Shown here: in pieces, positions 6,657 through 14,082 of the stretch
Position numbering within the stretch: position 1 is the first letter of the stretch
How the letters are laid out: the number at the start of each line of letters is the position of its first letter
From: Lysobacteraceae bacterium
Lineage (GTDB): Bacteria; Pseudomonadota; Gammaproteobacteria; Xanthomonadales; Xanthomonadaceae
Direction of reading: 5' to 3'
NCBI GenBank assembly: GCA_003505795.1
Contig: DNXT01000376.1
Location: 1-14,082, forward strand
Length of the DNA stretch: 14,082 nt
Notes under the pieces: model-generated
The model's input: the letters and a program-made list of their open reading frames with translations, nothing else
Databases searched by the model: none
Told to the model about the DNA's origin: nothing
Program-made: the position numbers and the translations under genes

Positions 6657-8129
6657 TCAGGCGCAGGCGCGGCGTGCCTCGAGTTCCTGCTCGATGCGGA
6701 TCTCCATCGGCCGGTCGATGCGATACAGGAACAGCAGGGCGATGCCGGCCAGGAACGGAAGCGAGCTGTACAGGCTGACCGCCAGGCGGATGCCTTGCGC
6801 GACTCCGGGCGCCTGCACGGTCGCGGCGGCGTCGTAGCCGTAGGCGGCGAGGATCGCGGCGACCAGGGCGCCGCCGACGCTCAGGCCGATCTTCAGGCCG
6901 CACAGCATCGCCGAGAAGATGATCGCGGTCGCGCGGCGGCGGTTCTTCCATTCCGAGTAGTCGGCGACGTCGGCGATCATCGCCCACAGCAACGGCGTGG
7001 TGATGCCGTAGAAGAAGCCATGCAGGATGTAGGTCGCGACCACCGCCCACACCGCCTGCGGCGGATAGAACCAGAACGCGAGCAGGCACAGCGTGGCCAG
7101 CAGCAGCGCACCGCCGAACGTATCGCGCTTGCCGAAGCGGTCGGCGAAGCGCTTGGAGAAGCCGATGCCGACGATCATGAAGACGATGCCGGCGGCGCTG
7201 AACAGGCTGAAGGCCGAGGTCGGCGGATCCTGCGGCCAGTGGAAGCCCTCCAGGCCCATGCCGACCAGCAGCCGGTCCAGCCCGGCGACCAGGCCGTTGA
7301 AGCCGACCTGGTCGATGAAGCCGGCCAGTGCCTGCCGGTCGAGGTAGTAGCGGAAGTAGTAGACGTACATGCCGCCCTTCAGGGCGAGCGTGACGAACAC
7401 CAGGATCGTCAGCAGCAGCATCACCCGCCACGGCCCGTTGCGGACCAGGTCCAGCAGGTCCTGGCGCACGCTCGAGGCCTGCCCCGCGGCCGGCACGATG
7501 CGCTCGCGCGTGGTGAAGAAGGTGATCAGGAAGAACACCGTGCCGATCGCCGCGAACAGGGCCATGGCGTGCTCGAAGCCGCGCGCCTTGTCGCCGTCGC
7601 CGAGCAGCAGCACCAGCGGCAGCAGCAGCACCTGGATCACGAACTGGGCGATCATCACCGCGACGAAGCGGTACGCGGACAGGCTGTTGCGCTCGGCCAT
7701 GCTGCCGGTGAGCACGCCGCTGAGCGCCGAGTACGGCAGGTTGTTGGCGACGTACACCAGCATCAGCAGCGTATAGGTGGCGAACGCATACGCCACCTTG
7801 CCCTGCACCCCCAGCGACGGCGTGCTGAACGCCGCCAGCGACAGCAGCCCGAACGGTAGCGCGGTCCACAGGATCCACGGCCGGAACTTGCCCCAGCGGC
7901 TGCGGGTGCGGTCGGCGACCAGGCCCATCACCGGCGTGAACACGAACGCGCCGAGCAGGCCGACCGTGAAGATCACGCTGGCCGCGGTGGCGGCCGGAAT
8001 CCGGTAGACGTCGGTGTAGAAGAACGCCAGGAAGGTGACCAGGGTCTGGAAGATCAGGTTGGCCGCCAGGTCGCCGAGGCTGTAGCCGAGCTTTTCGCGG
8101 ATGGAGAGCTTTTCCGTAGCGTCGTTCAT
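6657..8129 (-). CDS. GPH-family (glycoside-pentoside-hexuronide:cation) sugar symporter
   Basis: A 490-residue inner-membrane transporter with about 12 hydrophobic segments, related to MelB, XylP, XynB and YicJ. The N-terminus has the family's LGYSLGDLAANLIF (14-27). The loop between the second and third helices has GLVADRTRSRWGKFRPWI (69-86), which matches the GPH signature G-x3-DR-x4-GK-x-RPW almost exactly. A helix-rich second half includes ATAIIFSAMLCGLKIGLSVGGAL. Length is normal for the family. It should move a pentoside, short oligosaccharide or hexuronide into the cytoplasm with H+ or Na+. The ATG at 8129 has an AGCAGG stretch just upstream. It lies 106 bp after receptor 2, with a strong GC hairpin but no U-run between them, and feeds directly into GH43, so the substrate is probably what GH43 cleaves. 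Family is certain; substrate is inferred. Confidence 0.93.
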   Translation of the reverse strand: MNDATEKLSIREKLGYSLGDLAANLIFQTLVTFLAFFYTDVYRIPAATAASVIFTVGLLGAFVFTPVMGLVADRTRSRWGKFRPWILWTALPFGLLSLAAFSTPSLGVQGKVAYAFATYTLLMLVYVANNLPYSALSGVLTGSMAERNSLSAYRFVAVMIAQFVIQVLLLPLVLLLGDGDKARGFEHAMALFAAIGTVFFLITFFTTRERIVPAAGQASSVRQDLLDLVRNGPWRVMLLLTILVFVTLALKGGMYVYYFRYYLDRQALAGFIDQVGFNGLVAGLDRLLVGMGLEGFHWPQDPPTSAFSLFSAAGIVFMIVGIGFSKRFADRFGKRDTFGGALLLATLCLLAFWFYPPQAVWAVVATYILHGFFYGITTPLLWAMIADVADYSEWKNRRRATAIIFSAMLCGLKIGLSVGGALVAAILAAYGYDAAATVQAPGVAQGIRLAVSLYSSLPFLAGIALLFLYRIDRPMEIRIEQELEARRACA

Positions 8130-8178
8130 GGAGCCTGCTGGCCTGGAAGGGGAAATGCCGAACCCTGCTCCGCGCCGT

Positions 8179-8211
8179 CACGCCCGTGCCGGCCGGGGCC
8201 GGCCGGGCGTG
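8179..8211 (-). other. Very stable GC-only hairpin between receptor 2 and the symporter
   Basis: CACGCCCG pairs with CGGGCGTG (8179-8186 / 8204-8211), and inside this GCCGGCC pairs with GGCCGGC (8188-8194 / 8197-8203). That gives a 15-bp stem with a single bulged T (8187) and a minimal loop. On the minus strand it is followed by ACGGCGCGGAGC, with no T-run, so it is not a classical intrinsic terminator. In this position such a hairpin often stabilizes the 3' end of the upstream message or causes partial termination, giving more receptor than symporter. Confidence 0.7.
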
Positions 8212-8235
8212 GTGGCGCATCGCGATGCCGCCGTG

Positions 8236-11172
8236 TCAGAACGAGCCCCGCACGCCGAGCATGATGGTGCGGCCGGGATCGTAGATGTCGTTCACCGCGT
8301 TGGGCCAGTAGAAGTTCGAGCGCCGTTCCTCGCCGGTCAGGTTGACCACGTTGAGGGTGATCTGCGGCTTGGACCTGATGCCCGACAGCGTATAGCTGGC
8401 CGACAGATCCCATTGGCCGCGCGACTCGCCGATCAACTGCGCATACGGGATGCCCTGCTGGTTCGGACCGGTGGCGACCATCGAGTCGGTGTAGTTGTAG
8501 GACGCGCGCACCGAGAAGTCGCCCTTCTCCCAGTAGGCGGTGGCGTTCCACAGCTTCGGCGCGATGCCGTACAGGTTGCCGGCCAGCTGGTCGGCGTCGT
8601 TGCCCTTCGCCTCCAGGTCGATGTCGGTGTAGTTGGCCATGATGCCGAGGCCGTCGAACACGAAGTCCAGCGGCTGCACCCAGATCAGCTCCCAGCCGCG
8701 CACGTCGAGCGTGGCGTTGGCGTTGACCTGCTGCTGCACGATCACGGTGGCGTTGTCCGGGCCGCCGCGCGCGGCCAGCGCCGCCTGCTGGTCGGGGGTC
8801 AGGTCGCCGAACGGGATGCCCAGCTGCGAGAACGGCAGCGTGTTGGTGCCCAGGTAGGTGTAGCCCTCGATGCGCTTGTTGAACAGGGTCAGGCCGATCA
8901 TGCCCTCGCCGCCGGTGTACCACTCCCCGCCCAGGTCGAAGTTGGTCGAGGTGTACGGGGTCAGGTTCGGGTTGCCCTGGGTCGCGTTCAGCGCCGACTG
9001 GTCGGTGAAGGTGGTGTTGGGCAGCATCGAGCTGGGGTTCGGGCGGGTCATGGTGCGCGAACCGGAGAAGCGCAGCACCACGTTGTCGGCCACGTCCCAG
9101 GCCGCGCTGAACGACGGCAGCACTTCGTCGTAGTCGCCGCTCAGGGTCTGCCACTGGCGCACGCCGCCGATGGTGACCGGGCCGTTGATGTCCTGGTCGG
9201 TGCTGACGTAGCGCACGCCGGCGTTGAAGCGCAGGGTGCGGTCCAGGACCTGGCTCTCGCCGTTGATCTCGACGTAGGCGCCGAAGGTCTTCTCCTCGAA
9301 GCCGCCGGTGGAGCCGCCGGTATTGGGGCCGGCCGACTCGGGCGCGCTGTCGCGATACTGGGCGTAGCCGGTGGCGTTCTTGAAGGCGTCGAAGTCGGCG
9401 CTGATGAAGCCGTTCGGGCCGGGGCGCAGGTAGCTGGCCAGGTCCGCGTCCGGGATGAGCGCCAGCACGTTCTGCTGCCAGGCGGTGCTGTTGTCGAAGC
9501 CCTGGATGCGGCGGCTGTTCTGGTCGTAGGCGACGCCGAACTTGACGTTGTTCTTGTCCTCGCCCAGCTGCAGGTCGGCGCGCGCGCCCTTGGTCTCGGT
9601 GACGCGCTTCTCGTTCTGCACGTTGACACGGCCGCCGGCCCAGGTCCAGCCGGCGTTCGGGTCGTTCAGGTCGAGGTCGCTGGTCCAGCTCGGGATGCCG
9701 CTGTCGTTGTTGTACTGGATGGTGGTGAACGGCGAGTTGACCAGGATCGTCGGCGACTCGCGGAACATCCAGCTGCGGCTCATGTTGGCTTGCACGTCGA
9801 GCTTGACCCTGCCCTCGCCTCCGAACCAGAAGGTGCCGCCCGGATTGACGTGCCAGTACTTGACGTCCTCGATGTACGGGCGCGCCTCGAGGAAGAACTG
9901 CGCGTTGGCCATGGTGGCGCTGGTGACCACGCCGTTGGCGTCGACCTGCATGTCCATCGGAATCATGCCGTTGGCGCCGAAGTTGCGGCCGACCAGGTTC
10001 ATGTCGATGCGGTTGTTGGTGCGGTGCGCATCGGAATACAGCGCGTCCAGGTAGAACTGCATGCTGTCGCTGGGACGCCATTCCAGCGAGGTCACGAACG
10101 CGTCGCGGTCGCGGTCGCCGGACATGTGCACCGGGCGGCCCAGCCGCGGGATCAGCGCTTCGCTGATCTGCTCGATGCTCAGGCCCGGGTTGAGCGCGAG
10201 CAGCAGGTCGCGGTCGATGGTGGCGCCCGGGGTCAGGCCGGCGCCGATGGCGGAGGCGTTGTTCGGCACCGCGTCCGGGATCAGCCAGTTGCCGCCGCCG
10301 CCGGCGTTGCACTCGGCCGGGCGCGTGGTCAGCGGATCGACGCCGGCAGGCGCGGTGCGACCGCACTGCGTGTAGTTCAGCCCGGGATTGGTCCAGCCGA
10401 CGGTCTCGTAGCCTTCCACGCCGATCTTGCCGCGCTGGGAGGTCACGCCTCCGAGGATGCCGAAAGTACCGGACTCGTTGGTCCAGCTGCCGATCACCGA
10501 GCCCTGCGGGGTGACCTTGTCGACGTTGTCGTTGTAGCTGCCCTGCAGCTGGTAGGTCACGTGCGGGCCGGGGCGGTCGAACGGGCGCGCGGTGCGCATG
10601 TCGACCACGCCGGAGATGCCGCCCTCGGGCAGGCTCGCCTTGGGCGTCTTGTTGACCGTGAGCTGGGTGAAGAACTCGGTCGGGAACAGGTTCAGGTCGA
10701 CTTCGCGGTTCTGGTTCTGCCCGTCCAGGCCGATCGAGGCGGTGGCCACCTGCACGCCGTTGACCACGGTCTTGGTGAAGCTGTTGGGCAGGCCGCGGAT
10801 GGCGATGTTGAGGCCTTCGCCATTGACGTCGCGCTGCAGCTGGATGCCGGGGATACGGGTCAGCGACTCGGCGATGTTGGTATCGGGAAACTTGCCGATG
10901 TCCTCGGCGAACACCGAATCGGTGAAGCCGGTGGCGTCGCGCTTGGCGTCGGTCGAGAACTGGATGCTGCGGCGGTAGCCGGTGACCGTGATCGAATCCA
11001 GGTTGGTGACCGCCGCGTCCTGCGATGCGCCGGCGCCTTGCGACTGCTGCGCAGCGACGGTGGCGTCCACCGGTTCGGACTGCTGCGCCCAGGCCGCATT
11101 GCTCGCCATTCCGAGCAGGACCACCCCCAGCGCGTGCGACAACGTGGTTTTTCTTGCGTATTGCTTCTGCAC
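8236..11172 (-). CDS. TonB-dependent receptor 2 (oligosaccharide uptake)
   Basis: A 978-residue outer-membrane receptor. The start is a GTG at 11172, backed by AAGGGGA 5 nt upstream and by the signal peptide that begins there: basic QKQYARK, hydrophobic ALGVVLLGMA, cleavage after AWA29. The TonB box region is LDSITVTG (58-65). The plug has AEDIGKFPDTNIAESLTRIPGI (89-110), closely matching receptor 1 and typical of TonB-Xanth-Caul receptors. The barrel ends TIMLGVRGSF with the terminal Phe. A Cys pair (270/288) flanks an external-loop region. The promoter and a perfect 16-bp palindrome overlap upstream. Downstream come a GPH symporter, GH43 and epimerase, so it is the outer-membrane gate of this carbohydrate operon, with a probable ligand of xylan-type or uronic-acid-bearing oligosaccharides. 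It is a paralogue of receptor 1 but not a recent copy, since the barrels differ widely. Confidence 0.95.
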   Translation of the reverse strand: MQKQYARKTTLSHALGVVLLGMASNAAWAQQSEPVDATVAAQQSQGAGASQDAAVTNLDSITVTGYRRSIQFSTDAKRDATGFTDSVFAEDIGKFPDTNIAESLTRIPGIQLQRDVNGEGLNIAIRGLPNSFTKTVVNGVQVATASIGLDGQNQNREVDLNLFPTEFFTQLTVNKTPKASLPEGGISGVVDMRTARPFDRPGPHVTYQLQGSYNDNVDKVTPQGSVIGSWTNESGTFGILGGVTSQRGKIGVEGYETVGWTNPGLNYTQCGRTAPAGVDPLTTRPAECNAGGGGNWLIPDAVPNNASAIGAGLTPGATIDRDLLLALNPGLSIEQISEALIPRLGRPVHMSGDRDRDAFVTSLEWRPSDSMQFYLDALYSDAHRTNNRIDMNLVGRNFGANGMIPMDMQVDANGVVTSATMANAQFFLEARPYIEDVKYWHVNPGGTFWFGGEGRVKLDVQANMSRSWMFRESPTILVNSPFTTIQYNNDSGIPSWTSDLDLNDPNAGWTWAGGRVNVQNEKRVTETKGARADLQLGEDKNNVKFGVAYDQNSRRIQGFDNSTAWQQNVLALIPDADLASYLRPGPNGFISADFDAFKNATGYAQYRDSAPESAGPNTGGSTGGFEEKTFGAYVEINGESQVLDRTLRFNAGVRYVSTDQDINGPVTIGGVRQWQTLSGDYDEVLPSFSAAWDVADNVVLRFSGSRTMTRPNPSSMLPNTTFTDQSALNATQGNPNLTPYTSTNFDLGGEWYTGGEGMIGLTLFNKRIEGYTYLGTNTLPFSQLGIPFGDLTPDQQAALAARGGPDNATVIVQQQVNANATLDVRGWELIWVQPLDFVFDGLGIMANYTDIDLEAKGNDADQLAGNLYGIAPKLWNATAYWEKGDFSVRASYNYTDSMVATGPNQQGIPYAQLIGESRGQWDLSASYTLSGIRSKPQITLNVVNLTGEERRSNFYWPNAVNDIYDPGRTIMLGVRGSF

Positions 11173-11177
11173 CGTAA

Positions 11178-11184
11178 TCCCCTT
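11178..11184 (-). promoter_or_regulatory. Ribosome-binding site of TonB receptor 2
   Basis: AAGGGGA on the minus strand, 5 nt before the GTG at 11172. It supports the GTG start; the nearby ATGs at about 11185-11195 are in another frame. Confidence 0.7.
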
Positions 11185-11286
11185 CCCTCATCATGATGAT
11201 TTGGTGGACGCACGCTCTGGATATGTGCGGCGACCGCTACACAACTGCTGCAATGGGGGTAGTCCGGCCGGGCCGGGCTGCGCGCA

Positions 11287-11300
11287 TGGTAGCGCTACCA
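11287..11300. promoter_or_regulatory. Perfect xyl-box-like operator ahead of TonB receptor 2
   Basis: TGGTAGCGCTACCA is a perfect palindrome, extending to 16 bp (11286-11301). It overlaps the last base of the predicted -10 element and the predicted start of receptor 2, an ideal place for a LacI-family repressor to block initiation. It shares the TAGCGCTA core with the boxes at 4506 and 11447. Confidence 0.85.
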
Positions 11301-11328
11301 TCACAGGACGCACGCTGCGGAGCAGCAA
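11300..11328 (-). promoter_or_regulatory. Candidate sigma-70 promoter of TonB receptor 2
   Basis: On the minus strand, TTGCTG (11328-11323) and TGTGAT (11305-11300, 4 of 6 to consensus) are separated by the ideal 17 bp. Transcription would start near 11293, inside the operator, leaving a leader of about 120 nt. The -35 matches 3 of 6; the location relative to the operator strengthens the call. Confidence 0.5.
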
Positions 11329-11446
11329 AAGCGGACAGCGCACGCCGCGGGCCCCTCTGCCGACCGCCTCCGTTCCGCGCCGGCGGCATGCAATCGGATC
11401 GCCTTCCTGCCATCGGCAGTGGATTCGGCAGGCATCGCCGTGTTAG

Positions 11447-11460
11447 TGATAGCGCTACCA
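11447..11460. promoter_or_regulatory. Xyl-box-like operator on the exuT side
   Basis: TGATAGCGCTACCA, a near-perfect palindrome sharing TAGCGCTA with the other two boxes. It lies 147 bp upstream of the exuT start and probably controls exuT-uxaC. No convincing -35/-10 pair was found beside it. The 160-bp spacing from the box at 11287 is about 15 helical turns, compatible with repressor-mediated looping. Confidence 0.75.
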
Positions 11461-11607
11461 GGAATTCGCGAAAGCGCTGCAATCCCGGGCTTTCGTCGAT
11501 TCCTGCAGCAGTAGCGAGTGCGCCCTGACGTGCTGCATCGCGTCACGGAACGGTCCGGGACGGCGCGCGCGATCTTCCGTCGGTATCCATCGCAGCCCGG
11601 AGCCTGA

Positions 11608-12948
11608 GTGAGCCATTCGCCCGTCGCACCAACCGTCGTTCCTGCCGGCGGCACGCCCCGCTACCGCTGGCGCGTCTGCGCCATGCTGCTGGCCGCCACC
11701 ACGATCAACTACGTGGACCGCCAGGTGCTGGGAGTGCTCGCCCCGTTCCTGCAGCAGCAGATCGGCTGGAACGAGATCCAGTACGGCTACATCGTCACCG
11801 CGTTCCAGGGCGCCTACGCGATCGGGTTGCTGTGCGCCGGCGCCGTCATCGATCGCTTCGGCACCCGCATCGGCTATGCGATCGCGATCGCGATCTGGAG
11901 CCTGGCCGCGATGGGGCATGCGCTGGCGGCCGGGGTGGTCGGGTTCGCGGTCGCGCGCTTCGCGCTGGGGCTGGGCGAAGCCGGCAACTTCCCGGCGGCG
12001 ATCAAGACCGTGGCCGAGTGGTTCCCGCGCCGCGAGCGCGCGCTCGCGGTCGGCATCTTCAATTCCGGCTCGAACATCGGCGCCATCGTCGCCCCGCTGC
12101 TGGTGCCGGTGGTCGCCGCGGCCTGGGGCTGGCAGGCCGCGTTCCTGTTCACCGGCGCGCTCAGCAGCCTGTGGCTCGCGGTATGGCTGCTCTGGTACCG
12201 CACCCCGGAGCGGCAACCGGCGCTGTCGGCGGCGGAACTGGCGCTGATCCGCAGCGACCCGGTCGAGCCGGCCGCGCGCATCGCCTGGTCGCAGCTGCTG
12301 CGCCACCGCCAGGCCTGGGCGTTCGTCGCGGCCAAGTTCATGACCGACCCGATCTGGTGGTTCTTCCTGTTCTGGCTGCCCAAGTTCCTGCATGCCGAAT
12401 ACGGCCTGTCGCTGCTGCAGCTCGGGCTGCCGCTGATCGCCATCTTCGTGCTGGCCGACATCGGCAGCATCGCCGGCGGATGGCTCGCCGGGCGCCTGCT
12501 GCGCGCCGGCTGGAGCGTCAACCGCGCGCGCAAGGGCGCGATGCTGGTCTGCGCGCTGGCGGTGGTGCCGATCGTGTTCGCCGCCAGGGCCGACAACCTG
12601 TGGCTGGCGGTGGCGCTGATCGGGCTGGCCACCGCCGGGCACCAGGGCTGGTCGGCGAACGTGTTCACCCTGCCCTCGGACATGTTCCCGCGGCGCGCGG
12701 TGGCCTCGGTGGTCGGCATCGGCGGTTTCGCCGGCGCGTTCAGCGGCATGCTGATCTCCACCTTCACCGGCTTCCTGCTGCAGACCACCGGCAGCTACGT
12801 GCCGGTGTTCCTGATGGCGGGCTCTGCCTATCTGCTGGCGCTGCTGGTGGTACACCTGCTGGTGCCCGCCCTGGCTCCCGCCGCGCTGCCGGGCGACGCG
12901 GCGGCCGGCCGCGAACCGCCTTCTCCGAATCCAGACCACTCTCCGTGA
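11608..12948 (+). CDS. exuT: ExuT-type hexuronate transporter (MFS, anion:cation symporter family)
   Basis: A 446-residue inner-membrane protein with about 12 hydrophobic helices. Hallmarks of the ExuT/GudP branch are TTINYVDRQVLGVLAP (31-46), the MFS loop signature IDRFGTRIGY (81-90), GLGEAGNFPAAIKTVAEWFP (121-140) and the following RALAVGIFNSGSNIGA. The second half carries WWFFLFWLPKFL and GHQGWSANVFTLPSDMFP, also typical of ExuT. It should take up glucuronate and/or galacturonate with H+. The start is a GTG at 11608 with GGAG 5 nt upstream; the first 18 residues precede the conserved RYRWRV entry to helix 1. It ends 2 nt before uxaC, so uptake and first catabolic step are co-expressed. The TAGCGCTA operator 147 bp upstream ties it to the same regulator as the divergent receptor operon. 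Which uronate is preferred is not decidable from sequence. Confidence 0.92.
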   Translation: MSHSPVAPTVVPAGGTPRYRWRVCAMLLAATTINYVDRQVLGVLAPFLQQQIGWNEIQYGYIVTAFQGAYAIGLLCAGAVIDRFGTRIGYAIAIAIWSLAAMGHALAAGVVGFAVARFALGLGEAGNFPAAIKTVAEWFPRRERALAVGIFNSGSNIGAIVAPLLVPVVAAAWGWQAAFLFTGALSSLWLAVWLLWYRTPERQPALSAAELALIRSDPVEPAARIAWSQLLRHRQAWAFVAAKFMTDPIWWFFLFWLPKFLHAEYGLSLLQLGLPLIAIFVLADIGSIAGGWLAGRLLRAGWSVNRARKGAMLVCALAVVPIVFAARADNLWLAVALIGLATAGHQGWSANVFTLPSDMFPRRAVASVVGIGGFAGAFSGMLISTFTGFLLQTTGSYVPVFLMAGSAYLLALLVVHLLVPALAPAALPGDAAAGREPPSPNPDHSP

Positions 12949-12950
12949 CG

Positions 12951-14082
12951 ATGAAACAGACCCCGCACCCCCTGCGACTCCATCCCGACCGCCTGTTCCC
13001 GGCCGACCCGGCGCAACGCGCCATCGCGCGCCGGCTCTACGCCGAGATCGCCGCGCTGCCGATCGTCAGCCCGCACGGCCACACCGACCCGGCCTGGTTC
13101 GCCGGCAATGCCGCCTTCGCCAACGCGACCGAGCTGCTGCTGACGCCGGACCACTACGTGTTCCGCATGCTCTACAGCCAGGGCGTGGACCTGGACGCGC
13201 TGGGCATCCCGCGCGCCGACGGCTCGCGCGCGGAGGTCGATCCACGCGCCGCGTGGCGCACGTTCGCCGCGCACTTCCACCTGTTCCGCGGCACCCCTTC
13301 CGCCAGCTGGCTGGCGCATGTGTTCCACGAGGTGTTTGGCCTGGACGTGCGCCTGGACGCGCATTCGGCGGACGCCTGCTACGACCGTATCAGCGACGCG
13401 CTGCAGACGCCGGCGTTCGCGCCGCGCGCCCTGTTCGAGCGCTTCAACATCGAGGTGATCGCCACCACCGAGTCGCCGCTGGATCCCCTGCTGCACCATG
13501 CGGCGATCCGCGACAGCGGCTGGCAGGGGCGCGTGATCACCGCCTACCGTCCCGATCCGGTGGTCGATCCGGAACACGAGCAGTTCGCCGACGCGCTGCG
13601 CCGGTTCGGCGAACTGAGCGGCGAGGACGTGTACGACTGGCAGGCCTATCTGCGCGCGCACCGGCAGCGGCGCGCGGCGTTCGCGCGGATGGGCGCCACC
13701 TCCACCGACCACGGCCATCCCAGCGCCGCCACCGCGGACCTGCCCGATGCGCAGGCGCGCCGGTTGTTCGACAAGGTCGTGCGCGGCCAGGCCGGGCCCG
13801 CCGATGCCGAGCTGTTCCGTGCGCAGATGCTGACCGAGATGGCGGCGATGAGCGTGGAGGACGGACTGGTGATGCAGTTGCACCCGGGCTGCTTCCGCAA
13901 CCACAACCAGGCGCTGTTCCGGCGCTTCGGCCGCGACAAGGGCGCGGACATCCCGCTGCGTACCGAGTACGTGCATGCGCTCAAGCCGCTGCTTGACCGC
14001 TTCGGCAACGATCCGCGCTTCCGGCTGATCCTGTTCACCCTGGACGAGAGCAACTACGCGCGCGAACTGGCGCCGCTGGCCG
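12951..14082 (+). CDS. uxaC: Glucuronate (uronate) isomerase UxaC, incomplete at right edge
   Basis: The first 377 residues of an enzyme usually about 470 long; the C-terminus lies outside the window. It is a metal-dependent amidohydrolase-fold isomerase converting D-glucuronate to D-fructuronate (and D-galacturonate to D-tagaturonate), the entry step of the Ashwell pathway. Visible signatures are PHGHTDP (41-47, metal-ligand His42/His44), the conserved NIEVIATTESPLD segment, STDHGH (251-256), LHPGCFRNHN (310-319; this family often has G.RNNN here) and LFTLDESNY near the end of the fragment. No break or frameshift is seen. The ATG at 12951 is 2 nt after the exuT stop and lacks a strong ribosome-binding site, so it is probably translated by coupling. 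In this pathway fructuronate reductase (uxuB) and mannonate dehydratase (uxuA) would follow, and could lie to the right. Confidence 0.95.
   Translation, partial: MKQTPHPLRLHPDRLFPADPAQRAIARRLYAEIAALPIVSPHGHTDPAWFAGNAAFANATELLLTPDHYVFRMLYSQGVDLDALGIPRADGSRAEVDPRAAWRTFAAHFHLFRGTPSASWLAHVFHEVFGLDVRLDAHSADACYDRISDALQTPAFAPRALFERFNIEVIATTESPLDPLLHHAAIRDSGWQGRVITAYRPDPVVDPEHEQFADALRRFGELSGEDVYDWQAYLRAHRQRRAAFARMGATSTDHGHPSAATADLPDAQARRLFDKVVRGQAGPADAELFRAQMLTEMAAMSVEDGLVMQLHPGCFRNHNQALFRRFGRDKGADIPLRTEYVHALKPLLDRFGNDPRFRLILFTLDESNYARELAPLA

Larger units (their letters stand above)
11173..11607. other. Divergent control region between TonB receptor 2 and exuT
   Basis: This 435-bp stretch has no credible gene. 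It holds two TAGCGCTA operators whose centres are 160 bp apart (11287-11300 and 11447-11460), the receptor 2 promoter, and leader sequence for both genes. A GAAAGCGCTG stretch at 11470 resembles the GAAA-CG dyads near 4575-4651. Confidence 0.7.

Noticed and set aside
4304..6778. A long plus-strand open frame over the gap, epimerase and GH43
   Set aside because: Antisense to two genes with intact catalytic residues, and its sequence shows only Arg/His/Pro-rich low complexity.
8101..11196. A 1031-codon plus-strand open frame opposite TonB receptor 2
   Set aside because: Same artefact as opposite receptor 1: antisense to a well-supported gene, no ribosome-binding site, and biased low-complexity composition.
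11455..12939. A 494-codon minus-strand open frame opposite exuT
   Set aside because: Gln/Arg/His-rich shadow of a clear 12-helix transporter; no recognisable domain.

Overview
The window is high-GC, gene-dense DNA and looks like a member of the Xanthomonadaceae (Xanthomonas or a near relative such as Pseudoxanthomonas, Stenotrophomonas or Lysobacter; the genus cannot be fixed from sequence alone). The reasons are two long TonB-dependent receptors of the Xanthomonas/Caulobacter oligosaccharide type, a SapC-family gene next to a cupin-like gene, and 14-bp palindromes built on TAGCGCTA that match, from memory, the xyl-box operator of the xylan/xylose regulon in Xanthomonas and Caulobacter. The content reads as a carbohydrate-utilization locus for xylan-type or glucuronic-acid-bearing oligosaccharides.

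Layout. Minus strand, right to left from a promoter near 11300: TonB receptor 2 (8236-11172), GPH-family sugar symporter (6657-8129), cytoplasmic GH43 glycosidase (5615-6631), aldose-1-epimerase-like mutarotase (4787-5611). A 569-bp gap (4218-4786) carries the control region of a second minus-strand unit: TonB receptor 1 (1050-4217), an intrinsic terminator (986-1012), SapC-family protein (118-876) and the first 37 codons of a cupin-like protein (1-113, running off the left edge). Plus strand: a 435-bp divergent control region (11173-11607) followed by exuT (11608-12948) and uxaC (12951 to the right edge, incomplete).

How it fits together (inference from families and order): receptor 2 takes oligosaccharides across the outer membrane, the GPH symporter across the inner membrane, GH43 trims them to monosaccharides in the cytoplasm and the epimerase equilibrates the anomers. 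ExuT imports free hexuronate and UxaC starts its catabolism by isomerizing glucuronate to fructuronate. One palindrome lies ahead of each of the three transcription units (4506-4519, 11287-11300, 11447-11460), so one LacI-type repressor probably controls all of them, including the receptor 1-SapC-cupin unit, whose biochemical role is not established.

No tRNA, rRNA, CRISPR array, insertion sequence or phage gene was seen.
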